The notes beneath the pieces were generated by a model that saw only the letters and a list, made by a program, of their open reading frames with translations, was not told the DNA's origin and did not search any database. A stretch of 53,110 bases of DNA from Halieaceae bacterium UBA4452 (lineage in GTDB: Bacteria; Pseudomonadota; Gammaproteobacteria; Pseudomonadales; Halieaceae). Below, piece by piece: positions 33,311 through 42,094 of the stretch. The stretch is from positions 1 to 53,110 of the forward strand of contig DGPA01000021.1 of the NCBI GenBank assembly GCA_002389505.1. Reading direction: 5' to 3'. The position numbers and the translations under genes are program-made. Position 1 is the first letter of the stretch, and every line of letters starts with the position of its first letter.

Positions 33311-34539
33311 TATGCGGATTCGTCTTGATACCGATTAATCACCCGCTTGCCCAGCGACATTCGATGCACCTGATCTGGGCCATCTGCTTGGCGACACCAG
33401 CGGGCATAATTAAACCCCTCGGCCATGACATAATCGTCCGTCAATCCCCCGGCGCCGTGAATCTGCATACACCGGTCAATGATCGTTTGAACCATCAGTG
33501 GGACTGATATCTTGGTGGCAGCAATAAGATCGACCGACTGCTGGACCCCCTCCCGATCCATTTTATCCGCGGTGCGTTGCACCAATAATCGCGCCATCTC
33601 AATCTCTGCAAAACACTGGGCAATATCTTCCCGTATTGACTGATTTTTATGTAAGGGCGTACCAAAGGTGGTCCGTTGGGTCGAGCGCAGGCAGGCGAGT
33701 TCCAGGGAGCGCTGAGCAATGCCTACCAAACGCATGCAGTGGTGCATGCGCCCTCCCCCTAAACGACTCTGGGCTATTTCGAACCCGCGACCCTCGCCTA
33801 AAATGACGTTGTCCAAGGGCACCTTTACCTCGTTAAAACTCATCTCGGCATGGCCTATAGGCGCATCATCGTAACCCAACGTGGTGAGCGGTCGGATTAA
33901 CTCAAGGCCGGGCGTATCCTTGGGCACCAACACCTGGGTCTGCTGCAGATGTCGGTTGGCATGATCTGGGTCGGTTTTGCCCATAACAATAAAAATCTTG
34001 CTGCGCTCGTACAGTGCGCCGGTAATGAACCATTTGCGGCCGTTGAGCACCCAGTGGTCGCCCTCTTTAGCTATGTTGAGCTGCACATTGGTGGCATCGC
34101 TAGAGGCGACTTGAGGCTCGGTCATTGCATAGCAAGAGCGTATGTCGCCGTTTAACAACGGCACTAGCCACTGTTGTTTTTGCGCCGTTGTGCCGAAGTT
34201 CATGAGAACTTCCATGTTGCCTGTATCCGGGGCATTACAGTTAAACACTTCAGGTGACCAAATAACGCGGCCCATCATTTCTGCCAGTGGCGCGTAATCG
34301 AGGTGACTCAAGCCGCCGTGATCGCAATAATCACCGTGGCTTAAAGGGACGAATAAGTTCCACAACCCCTCCGCTTTCGCCTGCGCTTTTAATTCGTCCA
34401 TTAAGGGCAGCGCAGCAAATCGATGACTCGCCTGATCAAGCTGCTGTTTATAGCGCGCTTCATTGGGGTAAATATAAGCCTGCATAAATTTGTCGAGCCG
34501 CAGCTGCAATTCTCTAGCTTTATCGGATGGTGGAAACAT
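33310..34539 (-). CDS. Acyl-CoA dehydrogenase, ACAD10/11-like
   Basis: 409 residues. FAD-binding acyl-CoA dehydrogenase: CYAMTEPQVASSDATN, KWFITGALYERSK, QSRLGGGRMHHCMR, QIHGAGGLTDDYVMA. At the usual catalytic Glu position it reads ADGPDQVH, i.e. Asp, as in ACAD10/11-type enzymes and unlike beta-oxidation dehydrogenases (YEGT). Coupled to the following APH kinase gene, as in LvaC/LvaA. It starts just after an intrinsic terminator, so it has its own promoter. Confidence 0.9.
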   Translation of the reverse strand: MFPPSDKARELQLRLDKFMQAYIYPNEARYKQQLDQASHRFAALPLMDELKAQAKAEGLWNLFVPLSHGDYCDHGGLSHLDYAPLAEMMGRVIWSPEVFNCNAPDTGNMEVLMNFGTTAQKQQWLVPLLNGDIRSCYAMTEPQVASSDATNVQLNIAKEGDHWVLNGRKWFITGALYERSKIFIVMGKTDPDHANRHLQQTQVLVPKDTPGLELIRPLTTLGYDDAPIGHAEMSFNEVKVPLDNVILGEGRGFEIAQSRLGGGRMHHCMRLVGIAQRSLELACLRSTQRTTFGTPLHKNQSIREDIAQCFAEIEMARLLVQRTADKMDREGVQQSVDLIAATKISVPLMVQTIIDRCMQIHGAGGLTDDYVMAEGFNYARWCRQADGPDQVHRMSLGKRVINRYQDESA

Positions 34540-34565
34540 GGGCTCTTCCAGTTATAACAGTGTGT

Positions 34566-34591
34566 AAAAAAGCCCGTCGTAGTGACGGGCT
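34566..34591 (-). terminator. Intrinsic terminator after the LLM oxidoreductase gene
   Basis: Minus strand: AGCCCGTC, loop ACTAC, GACGGGCT, then six T. A perfect eight-base-pair stem with a T-run, about 10 bases after the LLM gene stop. It ends the upstream catabolic operon. Confidence 0.9.
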
Positions 34592-34601
34592 AGGTAAGCG
34601 C

Positions 34602-35606
34602 CTAGGCGCGCAAGCGAGGAAGCACTTTTTCGGCGATATATTCCATTCTGGCATTACCCGCATCGACACTTTCACCAGGAAACTGTGCCCAGAAATGGAT
34701 GTCGGAAATCATCGGGTACTCAATCATAAGGCTGCTGAGTTTTTCGACCGCCATATCGGCATCCCACAGCTCATAAAGTCCATTTTCAATGGCGGTTTTT
34801 GCATCGGGAAATACCGGCGTTTGATCAGGCGGCCCAAATGCACCCCAACGGATATATTCGTTAGACTGATAGAGCACATGCGGTCCGACCTTCTCTGCCT
34901 CAGCCTCCGGGTCTTCAGCAATAATGGCCCAACACCCTAAAATAACGTTGCCCTCTTCTGGCTTCTTACCATTATTTTCTAACGCTTGAGCGTAGACATC
35001 TAAACCAATACCCCCGGTACACAAAAAGCCGTCGGCAATACGAGCAGCGCGATCAATGGCAGGCGGTGCCATGCCGCCCAATAGAATTTTTGGTGCATGC
35101 TTGGGCTGTGGTGATATACGCAGATCCCCGACGCTAAAGCGCTTACCCTCAAAGTTGACTGGCTCTCCAGACCAACCCCGACGAATGATTTCTATGCCCT
35201 CTTCAACGAGACTCGGACGATGAGAAATTTTACGTCCAAACTGGTCAAACTCTAACTGTCGATAGCCAATACCGACCCCGAGATCAAACCGACCCCCGGT
35301 CATTAAGGACAGCGTCGCCGCATCCTCAGCAATTCGAATGGGATCAGCGATGGGTAATAGCATGAGGTTAGTACCCAAATGCATGCGCTGGGTGCGCGCC
35401 CCGATAGCGGCATGGATCATTAGGGGCGAGGGTGTATAGCCGTCATCGCAAAAATGGTGCTCGGTCAGCCAAACCGAGTCATAGCCCATTGATTCGGCAT
35501 TGACGATTTGATCTAAGCGCTGCTTATAAAACAGCTCGAAGTCTATTTGCCAGGGTTGCGGATTTCGAAAGTCATACCACAAACCAAAATTCACGGTGTT
35601 AGACAT
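34602..35606 (-). CDS. LLM-class (luciferase-like) oxidoreductase
   Basis: 334 residues, GAGGA upstream. TIM-barrel flavin/F420 oxidoreductase of the bacterial luciferase superfamily: NFGLWYDFRNP, GYDSVWLTEHHF, LGTNLMLLPIADPIRIAEDA, GRFDLGVGIGY and GGMAPPAIDRAARIADGFL. Members use FMN or F420. An F420 operon 10 kb away makes F420 plausible, but sequence alone does not decide. It is last in the run hydrolase-LLM before the terminator. Confidence 0.85.
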   Translation of the reverse strand: MSNTVNFGLWYDFRNPQPWQIDFELFYKQRLDQIVNAESMGYDSVWLTEHHFCDDGYTPSPLMIHAAIGARTQRMHLGTNLMLLPIADPIRIAEDAATLSLMTGGRFDLGVGIGYRQLEFDQFGRKISHRPSLVEEGIEIIRRGWSGEPVNFEGKRFSVGDLRISPQPKHAPKILLGGMAPPAIDRAARIADGFLCTGGIGLDVYAQALENNGKKPEEGNVILGCWAIIAEDPEAEAEKVGPHVLYQSNEYIRWGAFGPPDQTPVFPDAKTAIENGLYELWDADMAVEKLSSLMIEYPMISDIHFWAQFPGESVDAGNARMEYIAEKVLPRLRA

Positions 35607-35618
35607 GGATGTATTTCC

Positions 35619-36422
35619 TCAAAGATTACGGATAAATTGGATAAGCGTTGCTAAATAAGTGTCGCGCTCTTCAATAAAAGGAGCGTGTCCACTGTCGGGT
35701 AATTCAACCCCTGTTGCGCTCGGGTGGTTGTCCGCCACCCAGCGCGAGATTTCCGGTGCGACAAAGCCGTCCTGGCCGCAGATATAGGACATTATGGGGA
35801 GTGTTAGCTCTGCCATAAGCGGTCGCTGATCAAGATGTGCCAACTCGCCTAAGGTGGCTGATGCCCGTGCTGCGGAATCGATAAAACAATCCCGCATCCA
35901 TTGTAGCAGCGCGTCTGATATCGGTTTTGCACAGACGGCACCCGCCAAGCCATCCAAAAACGTGACCCGGTCAGCGTTCATCGCCTCGACAATACCCAGC
36001 ACATCGTCGGCATTACCACCCAGCGCTAAATCCGGTTTTTGGGTGTAAATAGGGGTAGCACCGGCGGTGAGCACCAAGCCGCCACAATTGTCCCCCAGCA
36101 GGTGTGCCGCTTTTGTAGCGACCGCGCCGCCCAGAGACCAACCGTTGACTATGACGCCACTGATTGACAGGGCGTTGACGAGGGTGACAACATCGTTGGC
36201 GATGGCATCAATACTTAAGTCGGCAAAATCGTGATCCGACCGACCGCAGCCCCGGTGATCCATGGTAACCACGCGCAATCCCGCATCAATGAGGGGCATA
36301 ATGACACCATCCCACACTCGACCACTCATGCCCCAGCCATGAATAAGCAGGAGTGTTTTAGCGCCACTGCCAAGATCCTCGTAGTAAATTGATTTACTGC
36401 CCTCAACAGCTAACTTTGCCAT
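35619..36422 (-). CDS. Alpha/beta hydrolase
   Basis: 267 residues. Fold signatures: oxyanion region LLIHGWGMSGRVWD, MDHRGCGRSD, nucleophile elbow NGWSLGG (Ser), Asp in ICGQDGFVAPE and His in PDSGHAPF. The triad is complete. Could be an esterase or lactonase; between a TetR gene (one base gap) and the LLM gene it fits hydrolysis of an ester made by a monooxygenase. Substrate unknown. Confidence 0.88.
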   Translation of the reverse strand: MAKLAVEGSKSIYYEDLGSGAKTLLLIHGWGMSGRVWDGVIMPLIDAGLRVVTMDHRGCGRSDHDFADLSIDAIANDVVTLVNALSISGVIVNGWSLGGAVATKAAHLLGDNCGGLVLTAGATPIYTQKPDLALGGNADDVLGIVEAMNADRVTFLDGLAGAVCAKPISDALLQWMRDCFIDSAARASATLGELAHLDQRPLMAELTLPIMSYICGQDGFVAPEISRWVADNHPSATGVELPDSGHAPFIEERDTYLATLIQFIRNL

Positions 36423-36423
36423 A

Positions 36424-37074
36424 TTATTGCTCTCTCACATTGGTCAGATAAAAAGTCATCATACTTTCCAGGTAATCGAAAAACGGATCGATATCGATTG
36501 CCTCGGAGGCAATGACCCATTGGTAAATAGTGCCAAACATCGTCGCGCAGTACAGGTTAGCGAACTGCTGGGAGTCAACCACATGGCTGATTTCACCAGC
36601 CGCAATCCCTTGCTCGATCCAGCGGGTGATGTCGCGTCGGTATATCTTGTGGTGGGTCATTAACGAGGTGCGAATCTCTGATTCCTCACCCAAAGATTCA
36701 TACCAAAGAATATACATTGCCCTCAAATAGTTCGATTCTTTTTTGAAAATATCGCGCTGGGCATCAATGGCAGCTCGCAGTGCTTTAAAACCCGTTTTTC
36801 CCTCGACGTAGATGCCAATATGCTCTTTCCAAATTTGATCAAATTTTTTGAATAACTCCATCCATAATGCATCTTTCGAGCCAAATCGATAACTCGCCAA
36901 ACCCCGGCTATAACCGGCAAATTCGCCAATATCTTTTAAAGTGGTTTTCGCGGTGCCCCGTTCATTAATGAGTTCAATCGCCGAGTCAAACATTCGCTGA
37001 TCCGAGAGCGCACTGCGTTTTTCTTGACGGTTCATGGTGGGCCGCTCGCGATCTATCGGAGCTAATTCTGACAT
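36424..37074 (-). CDS. TetR-family transcriptional regulator
   Basis: 216 residues from the ATG at 37074, preferred because GAGAGGG stands five bases upstream; another ATG at 37098 has none. N-terminal helix-turn-helix: TTLKDIGEFAGYSRGLASYR followed by FGSKDALW. The C-terminal ligand domain is all-helical. Embedded in the catabolic operon, it probably represses it until a pathway acyl-CoA or substrate binds. Confidence 0.9.
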   Translation of the reverse strand: MSELAPIDRERPTMNRQEKRSALSDQRMFDSAIELINERGTAKTTLKDIGEFAGYSRGLASYRFGSKDALWMELFKKFDQIWKEHIGIYVEGKTGFKALRAAIDAQRDIFKKESNYLRAMYILWYESLGEESEIRTSLMTHHKIYRRDITRWIEQGIAAGEISHVVDSQQFANLYCATMFGTIYQWVIASEAIDIDPFFDYLESMMTFYLTNVREQ

Positions 37075-37106
37075 GGTTTCCCTCTCACTTTTCATCATGA
37101 TGCACC

Positions 37107-38729
37107 CTAGAGCGTAGCCACTTCAGGCATAATGTCACCGGCCTCGAGCCGCTTTCTGAGACCCTTTTTATCGAACTTGCCAACACTGGTCTTCATAATA
37201 GCGTCGGTAAAAAACCAGTATTCTGGAATCCAAAATTTAGCCACCTGCGCTGCTAAAAACGCTCTTAAAAGCGTTATATCGGGCGTACAGCCCGGGGCGC
37301 ACACGACTATTGCCAGCGGCCGCTCCTGCCAACGCTCATCAGGCACGGCGATCACTGCCACTTCTTCAACACTCGGATGTTTCAGCAAGGCGTCCTCAAG
37401 GTCAACGGATGAAATCCACTCACCACCCGATTTGATGACATCTTTTTTCCGATCGGTTAGCTGAACATAGCCTTGCGGGTCAATAAGGCCCACGTCTCCG
37501 GTTCGCAGCCAACCATCGGCCGTAAAGGCATCGCTCTCAATGGCTAGGTACTGACCAGTGACCCAGGCCCCACGGAGCTGTAATTCCCCGACTGCCACAC
37601 CATCCTCGGCTAGCGTCTGATCGTCATCATCGACAATTCTTACTTCGATTCCCGGCACTGGCCGTCCGCTTTTTATACGCCAGTCGATCTCAGGCTTGCC
37701 TGCCATGTCTTTCGGTGGATGCGACAAGACGCACATGGGACTCGTTTCCGTCATACCCCACCCTTGAATCACGGGGACGCCACACTGATCCCGCACTTGC
37801 TCAATCATCGAAGACGGCACCGCCGACCCGCCGCAGACAATCGCACGAAAACAACTCAGGTCAACGCCAGCGCCATAGCGTAGGAGGTCACCTAAAATGG
37901 TCGGCACGAGCGCCGTTAATGTTGGCCGCGAATCATCAATCATTGTGGCCAGATGAGGGACTTGCAGGTAGGGACCGGGCATCACCATATCGGCACCGGA
38001 CAGCCAGCCGCTGTAGGGAAACCCCCAGGCATTGGCATGGAACATGGAGGGCAGCATCAAAATCACATCACGCTCATGGACGCCAAAAGAGTCGACCGAG
38101 CGCGAGGCGAGTGCATGCAAATACGTGGTCTTTTGGCTGTAAACAACGCCCTTCGGATTACCGGTAGTACCGCTGGTGTAGCAAATGCCAGCCCCTTGAT
38201 CCTCCGGCGTTTCTGGCCATGAATAAGCACTGCCATGCCCGGCAAGAAACGCGTCTAGAGTGACTACTCTGGGATCGTCTAGGATGGCAGCTGATGGCCC
38301 GGTGACAATAATAGTGTCTACCTTGGAAATATGCGGCAGAACAGGCTTGAATTGTTCGGCTAGTCGCTCGTCAACGACGATAAATCGATCGTTTGCATGA
38401 TTGATAATATACGCCACTTGCTCGGTAGCGAGTCGGCAATTGAGCGTATGCAGTACGCCGCCCATGGACGGCACTGCCAGGTAAATTTGCAGATGAACCA
38501 CGCTGTTCCAAAGAAAGGTACCGACTCGATCCCCGGCTTCGAGTCCAGCCGCTGCGAATGCGTTTGCCAGTTTTCCTGCGTCATCGCCAATCGTACGGTA
38601 GTCATGCCAATGAATGTGCTCTCCGTCATACTCGCCCACCCGACTGTGTGGAAAATGACGACGCCCAAACCGGAAGATTGTAGAAACCCCCAATGGGGTA
38701 TGCATCATGGTGCTCAGCAAGGCGGTCAC
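37107..38729 (-). CDS. Acyl-CoA synthetase (AMP-forming)
   Basis: 540 residues from a GTG overlapping the kinase stop (GTGA); an ATG at 38708 is an alternative. ANL superfamily: P-loop YTSGTTGNPKGVVYS, MLPSMFHANAWGFPY, QGWGMTETSP, LRTGDVG, DRKKDVIKSGGEWIS, and the catalytic Lys in KTSVGKFDKKGLR. It activates a carboxylic acid, likely medium/long chain, with CoA and ATP. LvaE plays this part in levulinate breakdown. Confidence 0.92.
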   Translation of the reverse strand: MTALLSTMMHTPLGVSTIFRFGRRHFPHSRVGEYDGEHIHWHDYRTIGDDAGKLANAFAAAGLEAGDRVGTFLWNSVVHLQIYLAVPSMGGVLHTLNCRLATEQVAYIINHANDRFIVVDERLAEQFKPVLPHISKVDTIIVTGPSAAILDDPRVVTLDAFLAGHGSAYSWPETPEDQGAGICYTSGTTGNPKGVVYSQKTTYLHALASRSVDSFGVHERDVILMLPSMFHANAWGFPYSGWLSGADMVMPGPYLQVPHLATMIDDSRPTLTALVPTILGDLLRYGAGVDLSCFRAIVCGGSAVPSSMIEQVRDQCGVPVIQGWGMTETSPMCVLSHPPKDMAGKPEIDWRIKSGRPVPGIEVRIVDDDDQTLAEDGVAVGELQLRGAWVTGQYLAIESDAFTADGWLRTGDVGLIDPQGYVQLTDRKKDVIKSGGEWISSVDLEDALLKHPSVEEVAVIAVPDERWQERPLAIVVCAPGCTPDITLLRAFLAAQVAKFWIPEYWFFTDAIMKTSVGKFDKKGLRKRLEAGDIMPEVATL

Positions 38730-39745
38730 CAGTGCCCCTGGGAGGCTTGCAGTGCCTCGCCAAGTAACGCCGGCACGTCATGCTCTAAGCCAGCCGCGTA
38801 GGCGCTATCCACTTTGCCGGCCTTGTATAGGCAAAATGCACCCTCAACAATAGCCGCCAAGCGCCATGCTGCCAATGCCATGTAATAGTCCATATGCTCA
38901 AGGGACAGTCCAGTCAGCTGACTCCACTGCTTAGCTAAGTCGTGCCGACTCAGGGCATCCGAGTGCCGGGAAATCGACTGTAAGTGCGCAAAGCCTGGCG
39001 GACTGACGGTGCGGTAATCGCCCCAAAATAACAGCGCCAGGCCCAGGTCCATATGGGGACTGCCTATCGTCGCCAACTCCCAGTCAATAATGGCATTGAT
39101 ACGCGGTTCTTCTACGTCCGATAAGGTGTTGTCGAGATGGTAGTCGCCATGAATTAAGGTGGCGCGCTCAAGCGCCGGAATATTCGCCAACAACCACTCA
39201 CCGAGTGAAAATAGTGTTGGTAGGGGTCTGGCAACATCTTGGTGGCGCACCTTCAACCACCGTTCAATTTGCCGCTGGATGAAATGTTCGGGGCGACCCA
39301 GAGCGCTGACCCCCGGCGTATCTGCGGGGATAGCATGGATATCGGCGAGGTGACTGATCATGTCGGTACCTAACGCATTGACACTGTTGGCACAATGCGC
39401 ATAAGCAGAGGGCAATTGATCGGTGACCGACACGCCTTTCACGTACTCCTGAACGGAAAATGGCCGCCCGATCACATCGATATCCGAGCACCATGCCAGT
39501 AATTTTGGCGCTTTGACCTTCCCTTCCACTAACTTCAGTACCGTCGACTCTCGCTCAATACCGCGTGCAGATGAGGGTGAAATAGATTCCATGGGAATCG
39601 TGCGTACAACGCAGTCTCCGGGGGTTCCGTTGAATCGCCAAGTGAGGTTTGAGTTGCCACCGCTGAGTGGTCCTGCGAACTCTGCATTCTCCCAAGCTAA
39701 TTCGCTGACCAGCCAGCGCCTGATTTTTTCCTGCTGCTCTGTCAC
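38726..39745 (-). CDS. APH-fold kinase, second copy (ACAD10/11 kinase-like)
   Basis: 339 residues. GNSNLTWRFNGTPGD, FSVQEYVKGVSV, catalytic HGDYHLDNTLS and DWELATIGSPHMDLGL. Clearly a paralogue of the kinase at 32282. It overlaps the SDR gene upstream and the acyl-CoA synthetase gene downstream by four bases each, so the three are translated together. A matching dehydrogenase stands divergently at 40728. Confidence 0.85.
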   Translation of the reverse strand: MTEQQEKIRRWLVSELAWENAEFAGPLSGGNSNLTWRFNGTPGDCVVRTIPMESISPSSARGIERESTVLKLVEGKVKAPKLLAWCSDIDVIGRPFSVQEYVKGVSVTDQLPSAYAHCANSVNALGTDMISHLADIHAIPADTPGVSALGRPEHFIQRQIERWLKVRHQDVARPLPTLFSLGEWLLANIPALERATLIHGDYHLDNTLSDVEEPRINAIIDWELATIGSPHMDLGLALLFWGDYRTVSPPGFAHLQSISRHSDALSRHDLAKQWSQLTGLSLEHMDYYMALAAWRLAAIVEGAFCLYKAGKVDSAYAAGLEHDVPALLGEALQASQGHW

Positions 39746-40479
39746 TCAGCAATTACCCCAAAACTGCTTAGCAGGCCGCCTTCAACAGGAATTGCTGCAC
39801 CGGTCATATAGCGACTTTGACTCACCCAGTACACCACTTCTGCGATCTCATGTTCTGCGCCCATACGACCCATGGGTATTTGGGCGGTCATCGAAGCCAT
39901 CGCCGCCTCAGTGAGTTCCGAAGTCATGTCCGTGAGCACCAATCCCGGGATCACCAGATTGACAGTAATCTCTTTTTTAGCGAGCTCTATGGCCAAAGCC
40001 TTGGTCATTCCGGACAACCCCGCCTTGGACGATGCGTAAGCCACGTCACCAGGAAAACCTCGAAAGCCTACAACGGCACCAATATTAACGATGCTGCCCC
40101 CCCGCACCTCAAGCGCCGGGATAGCGGCACGCACTATATTTAAAGGCCCTGTTAAATTTACGTCTAGTACCTGCTGCCAACTATCCTGCGCCAAGCGCTT
40201 GGCTTTACCACCCCGGTGCAACCCCGCGTTATTGACCACGACATCTAAGCGCCCAAAAGCGGCAAGAGTCGTAGCCACCGCAGCATCTGCAGCCTCTGGA
40301 TCACTGACATCGGCACGAATGGGCAGCGCTGCATCCCCCAGTGACGCGGCTAAGGCGTCGACCTGCTCCCCTCGAGCGACCAAAGCGACTCTCGCACCAT
40401 GGGCTAGGGCTTGCCGGGTAATGGCGGCGCCTATACCTCGTGAAGCGCCGGTAACGAGCCACACTGGCTTGTCTGTCAT
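39742..40479 (-). CDS. Short-chain dehydrogenase/reductase (FabG-like)
   Basis: 245 residues from the ATG at 40479, with AGGGAACAAGG upstream; the frame is open another 290 bases but without a start signal. NAD(P)-binding VTGASRGIGAA, NNAG in VVNNAGLH, catalytic VAYASSKAGL and C-terminal PVEGGL. It oxidises or reduces a hydroxyl/keto group, perhaps on an acyl-CoA. First gene of the leftward operon. Confidence 0.9.
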   Translation of the reverse strand: MTDKPVWLVTGASRGIGAAITRQALAHGARVALVARGEQVDALAASLGDAALPIRADVSDPEAADAAVATTLAAFGRLDVVVNNAGLHRGGKAKRLAQDSWQQVLDVNLTGPLNIVRAAIPALEVRGGSIVNIGAVVGFRGFPGDVAYASSKAGLSGMTKALAIELAKKEITVNLVIPGLVLTDMTSELTEAAMASMTAQIPMGRMGAEHEIAEVVYWVSQSRYMTGAAIPVEGGLLSSFGVIAE

Positions 40480-40727
40480 GCCTTGTTCCCTGTGTTGTTT
40501 TCTCAACCGTCCATGGCCGCAGAACACCCCTTGGGTCGTTATGCTGTCATACCTGTTTTTGTAGAGCTTTATATTGAAAATGGGGCAGAGGACACGTCGG
40601 GGTGTTTGCTTGTTTGCGTAAAGCAAGTTTAAACTACCCCAGCATTTTGACAACCCCAGAGGGGCAAATGGCGTTAAATAGGATCTGCAGCTGCACCCTA
40701 TGACGCCCCATAACAGGAGCGCGTGCA
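40480..40727. promoter_or_regulatory. Divergent control region with palindromes
   Basis: It separates the leftward SDR operon from the rightward dehydrogenase. Seen: CTTGTTT / AAAGCAAG imperfect repeat (40609-40627), GTTTAAAC palindrome (40627-40634) and CCCC-AGA-GGGG (40654-40664). One may be the operator for the TetR regulator encoded at 36424. No promoter boxes are clear. Confidence 0.4.
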
Positions 40728-42023
40728 GTGACTTGGTCATTTGAGACAGACCCAGAATTTCAGGATTCACTGAACTGGATTGAGGAATTTACCACAACGG
40801 AAATTGAGCCCCTCGACTTGGTTTTTAGAGGGCCAGGTGACCCATGGGACCCTAACTCTCCTGCCGCCAAGGCGATGGCTCCCTTGCGGGATATTGTCAA
40901 ACGCAAGAATCTGTGGGCTTGCCACCTTGAGCGCGAACTGGGTGGCCAGGGCTATGGCCAGGTTAACCTTGGCTTGATGAACGAAATATTGGGTCGCAGT
41001 CGCTTCGGCCCTAGTGTATTCGGTTGCCAAGCACCCGACTCGGGTAATGCCGAAATTTTGGCAAAATTCGGTACGCCCCAACAAAAAGCACAGTACCTCG
41101 CACCGTTACTCAATGGTGATATTGCCTCATGTTATTCAATGACCGAACCCCAGGCCGGTGCCGACCCTGGCGAATTTACCTGTACCGCAGTACGCGACGG
41201 GGATGAGTGGGTCATCAACGGCGAAAAATGGTTCGCATCACACGCACGCTTCTCGGCATTTTTATTGGTCATGGTGGTCACCGATCCCGACGCGCCCATT
41301 CACAAAGGGGCGTCCATTTTTTTAGTCGAGCAAGGCACGCCCGGTATGGACATCATCCGCAACTCAGCGGTGGGCCCTTATATTGAGCAAGGTGACGGTG
41401 TTCATGCCTATATTAGCTTCAAGGATTGCCGTGTGCCTGCCCAAAATTTGCTGGGCGAAGAGGGGGAAGGCTTTTTAGTCGCTCAAACCCGGCTTGGCGG
41501 CGGACGCGTTCACCACGCTATGCGAACCGTGGGCGTGTTACGCAAAGCGCTCGATATGATGTGTGAGCGGGCAGTCAGTCGCCAAACCAAAGGCGAGCGA
41601 CTGGCTGATAAACAAATGACCCAGGAGAAAGTGGCCGACGCGTACACCATGATGACGCAATACCGCTTGCATGTGCTGTACACCGCATGGCTTATTGATA
41701 AGCACAAGGAGTACAACCGGGAGGTACGCCTTGAAATTGCCGCTATTAAGGCCGCGACACCGAAGGTCCTCGTTGAAGTCGTGTCACGCGCCATGCACCT
41801 GCACGGTAGTCTGGGCAGCTCCGATGAAACGCCTTTGGCCACCATGTGGGCGAACATACCAGAGCTGGGGGTTGTTGACGGTCCCACCGAGGTCCATAAA
41901 ATTGCTGTCGCTAAAGGCGTACTGCGTGGTTATACGCCCCACGATGGGCTCTTTCCCTCCTACCACACGCCCACATTGCGCCAGCAAGCATTGGCAAAAT
42001 ACGGCCATTACTTAGAGCCATAA
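40728..42023 (+). CDS. Acyl-CoA dehydrogenase, second ACAD10/11-like copy
   Basis: 431 residues, GTG start with AGGAG eight bases upstream. CYSMTEPQAGADPGEF, NGEKWFASHARFS, QTRLGGGRVHHAMR, MHLHGSLGSSDETPLA. The catalytic position reads VDGPTEVH (Asp). Only about 30-40% similar by eye to the copy at 33310, so not a recent duplicate. Probably partner of the divergent kinase at 38726. Confidence 0.9.
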   Translation: MTWSFETDPEFQDSLNWIEEFTTTEIEPLDLVFRGPGDPWDPNSPAAKAMAPLRDIVKRKNLWACHLERELGGQGYGQVNLGLMNEILGRSRFGPSVFGCQAPDSGNAEILAKFGTPQQKAQYLAPLLNGDIASCYSMTEPQAGADPGEFTCTAVRDGDEWVINGEKWFASHARFSAFLLVMVVTDPDAPIHKGASIFLVEQGTPGMDIIRNSAVGPYIEQGDGVHAYISFKDCRVPAQNLLGEEGEGFLVAQTRLGGGRVHHAMRTVGVLRKALDMMCERAVSRQTKGERLADKQMTQEKVADAYTMMTQYRLHVLYTAWLIDKHKEYNREVRLEIAAIKAATPKVLVEVVSRAMHLHGSLGSSDETPLATMWANIPELGVVDGPTEVHKIAVAKGVLRGYTPHDGLFPSYHTPTLRQQALAKYGHYLEP

Positions 42024-42094
42024 ATGGCCGAAGGCGTCGACCTCACTCCCCGCGGTGGGTCGACGGTCACCCAACCGTTAGGAGAGATCCACGC

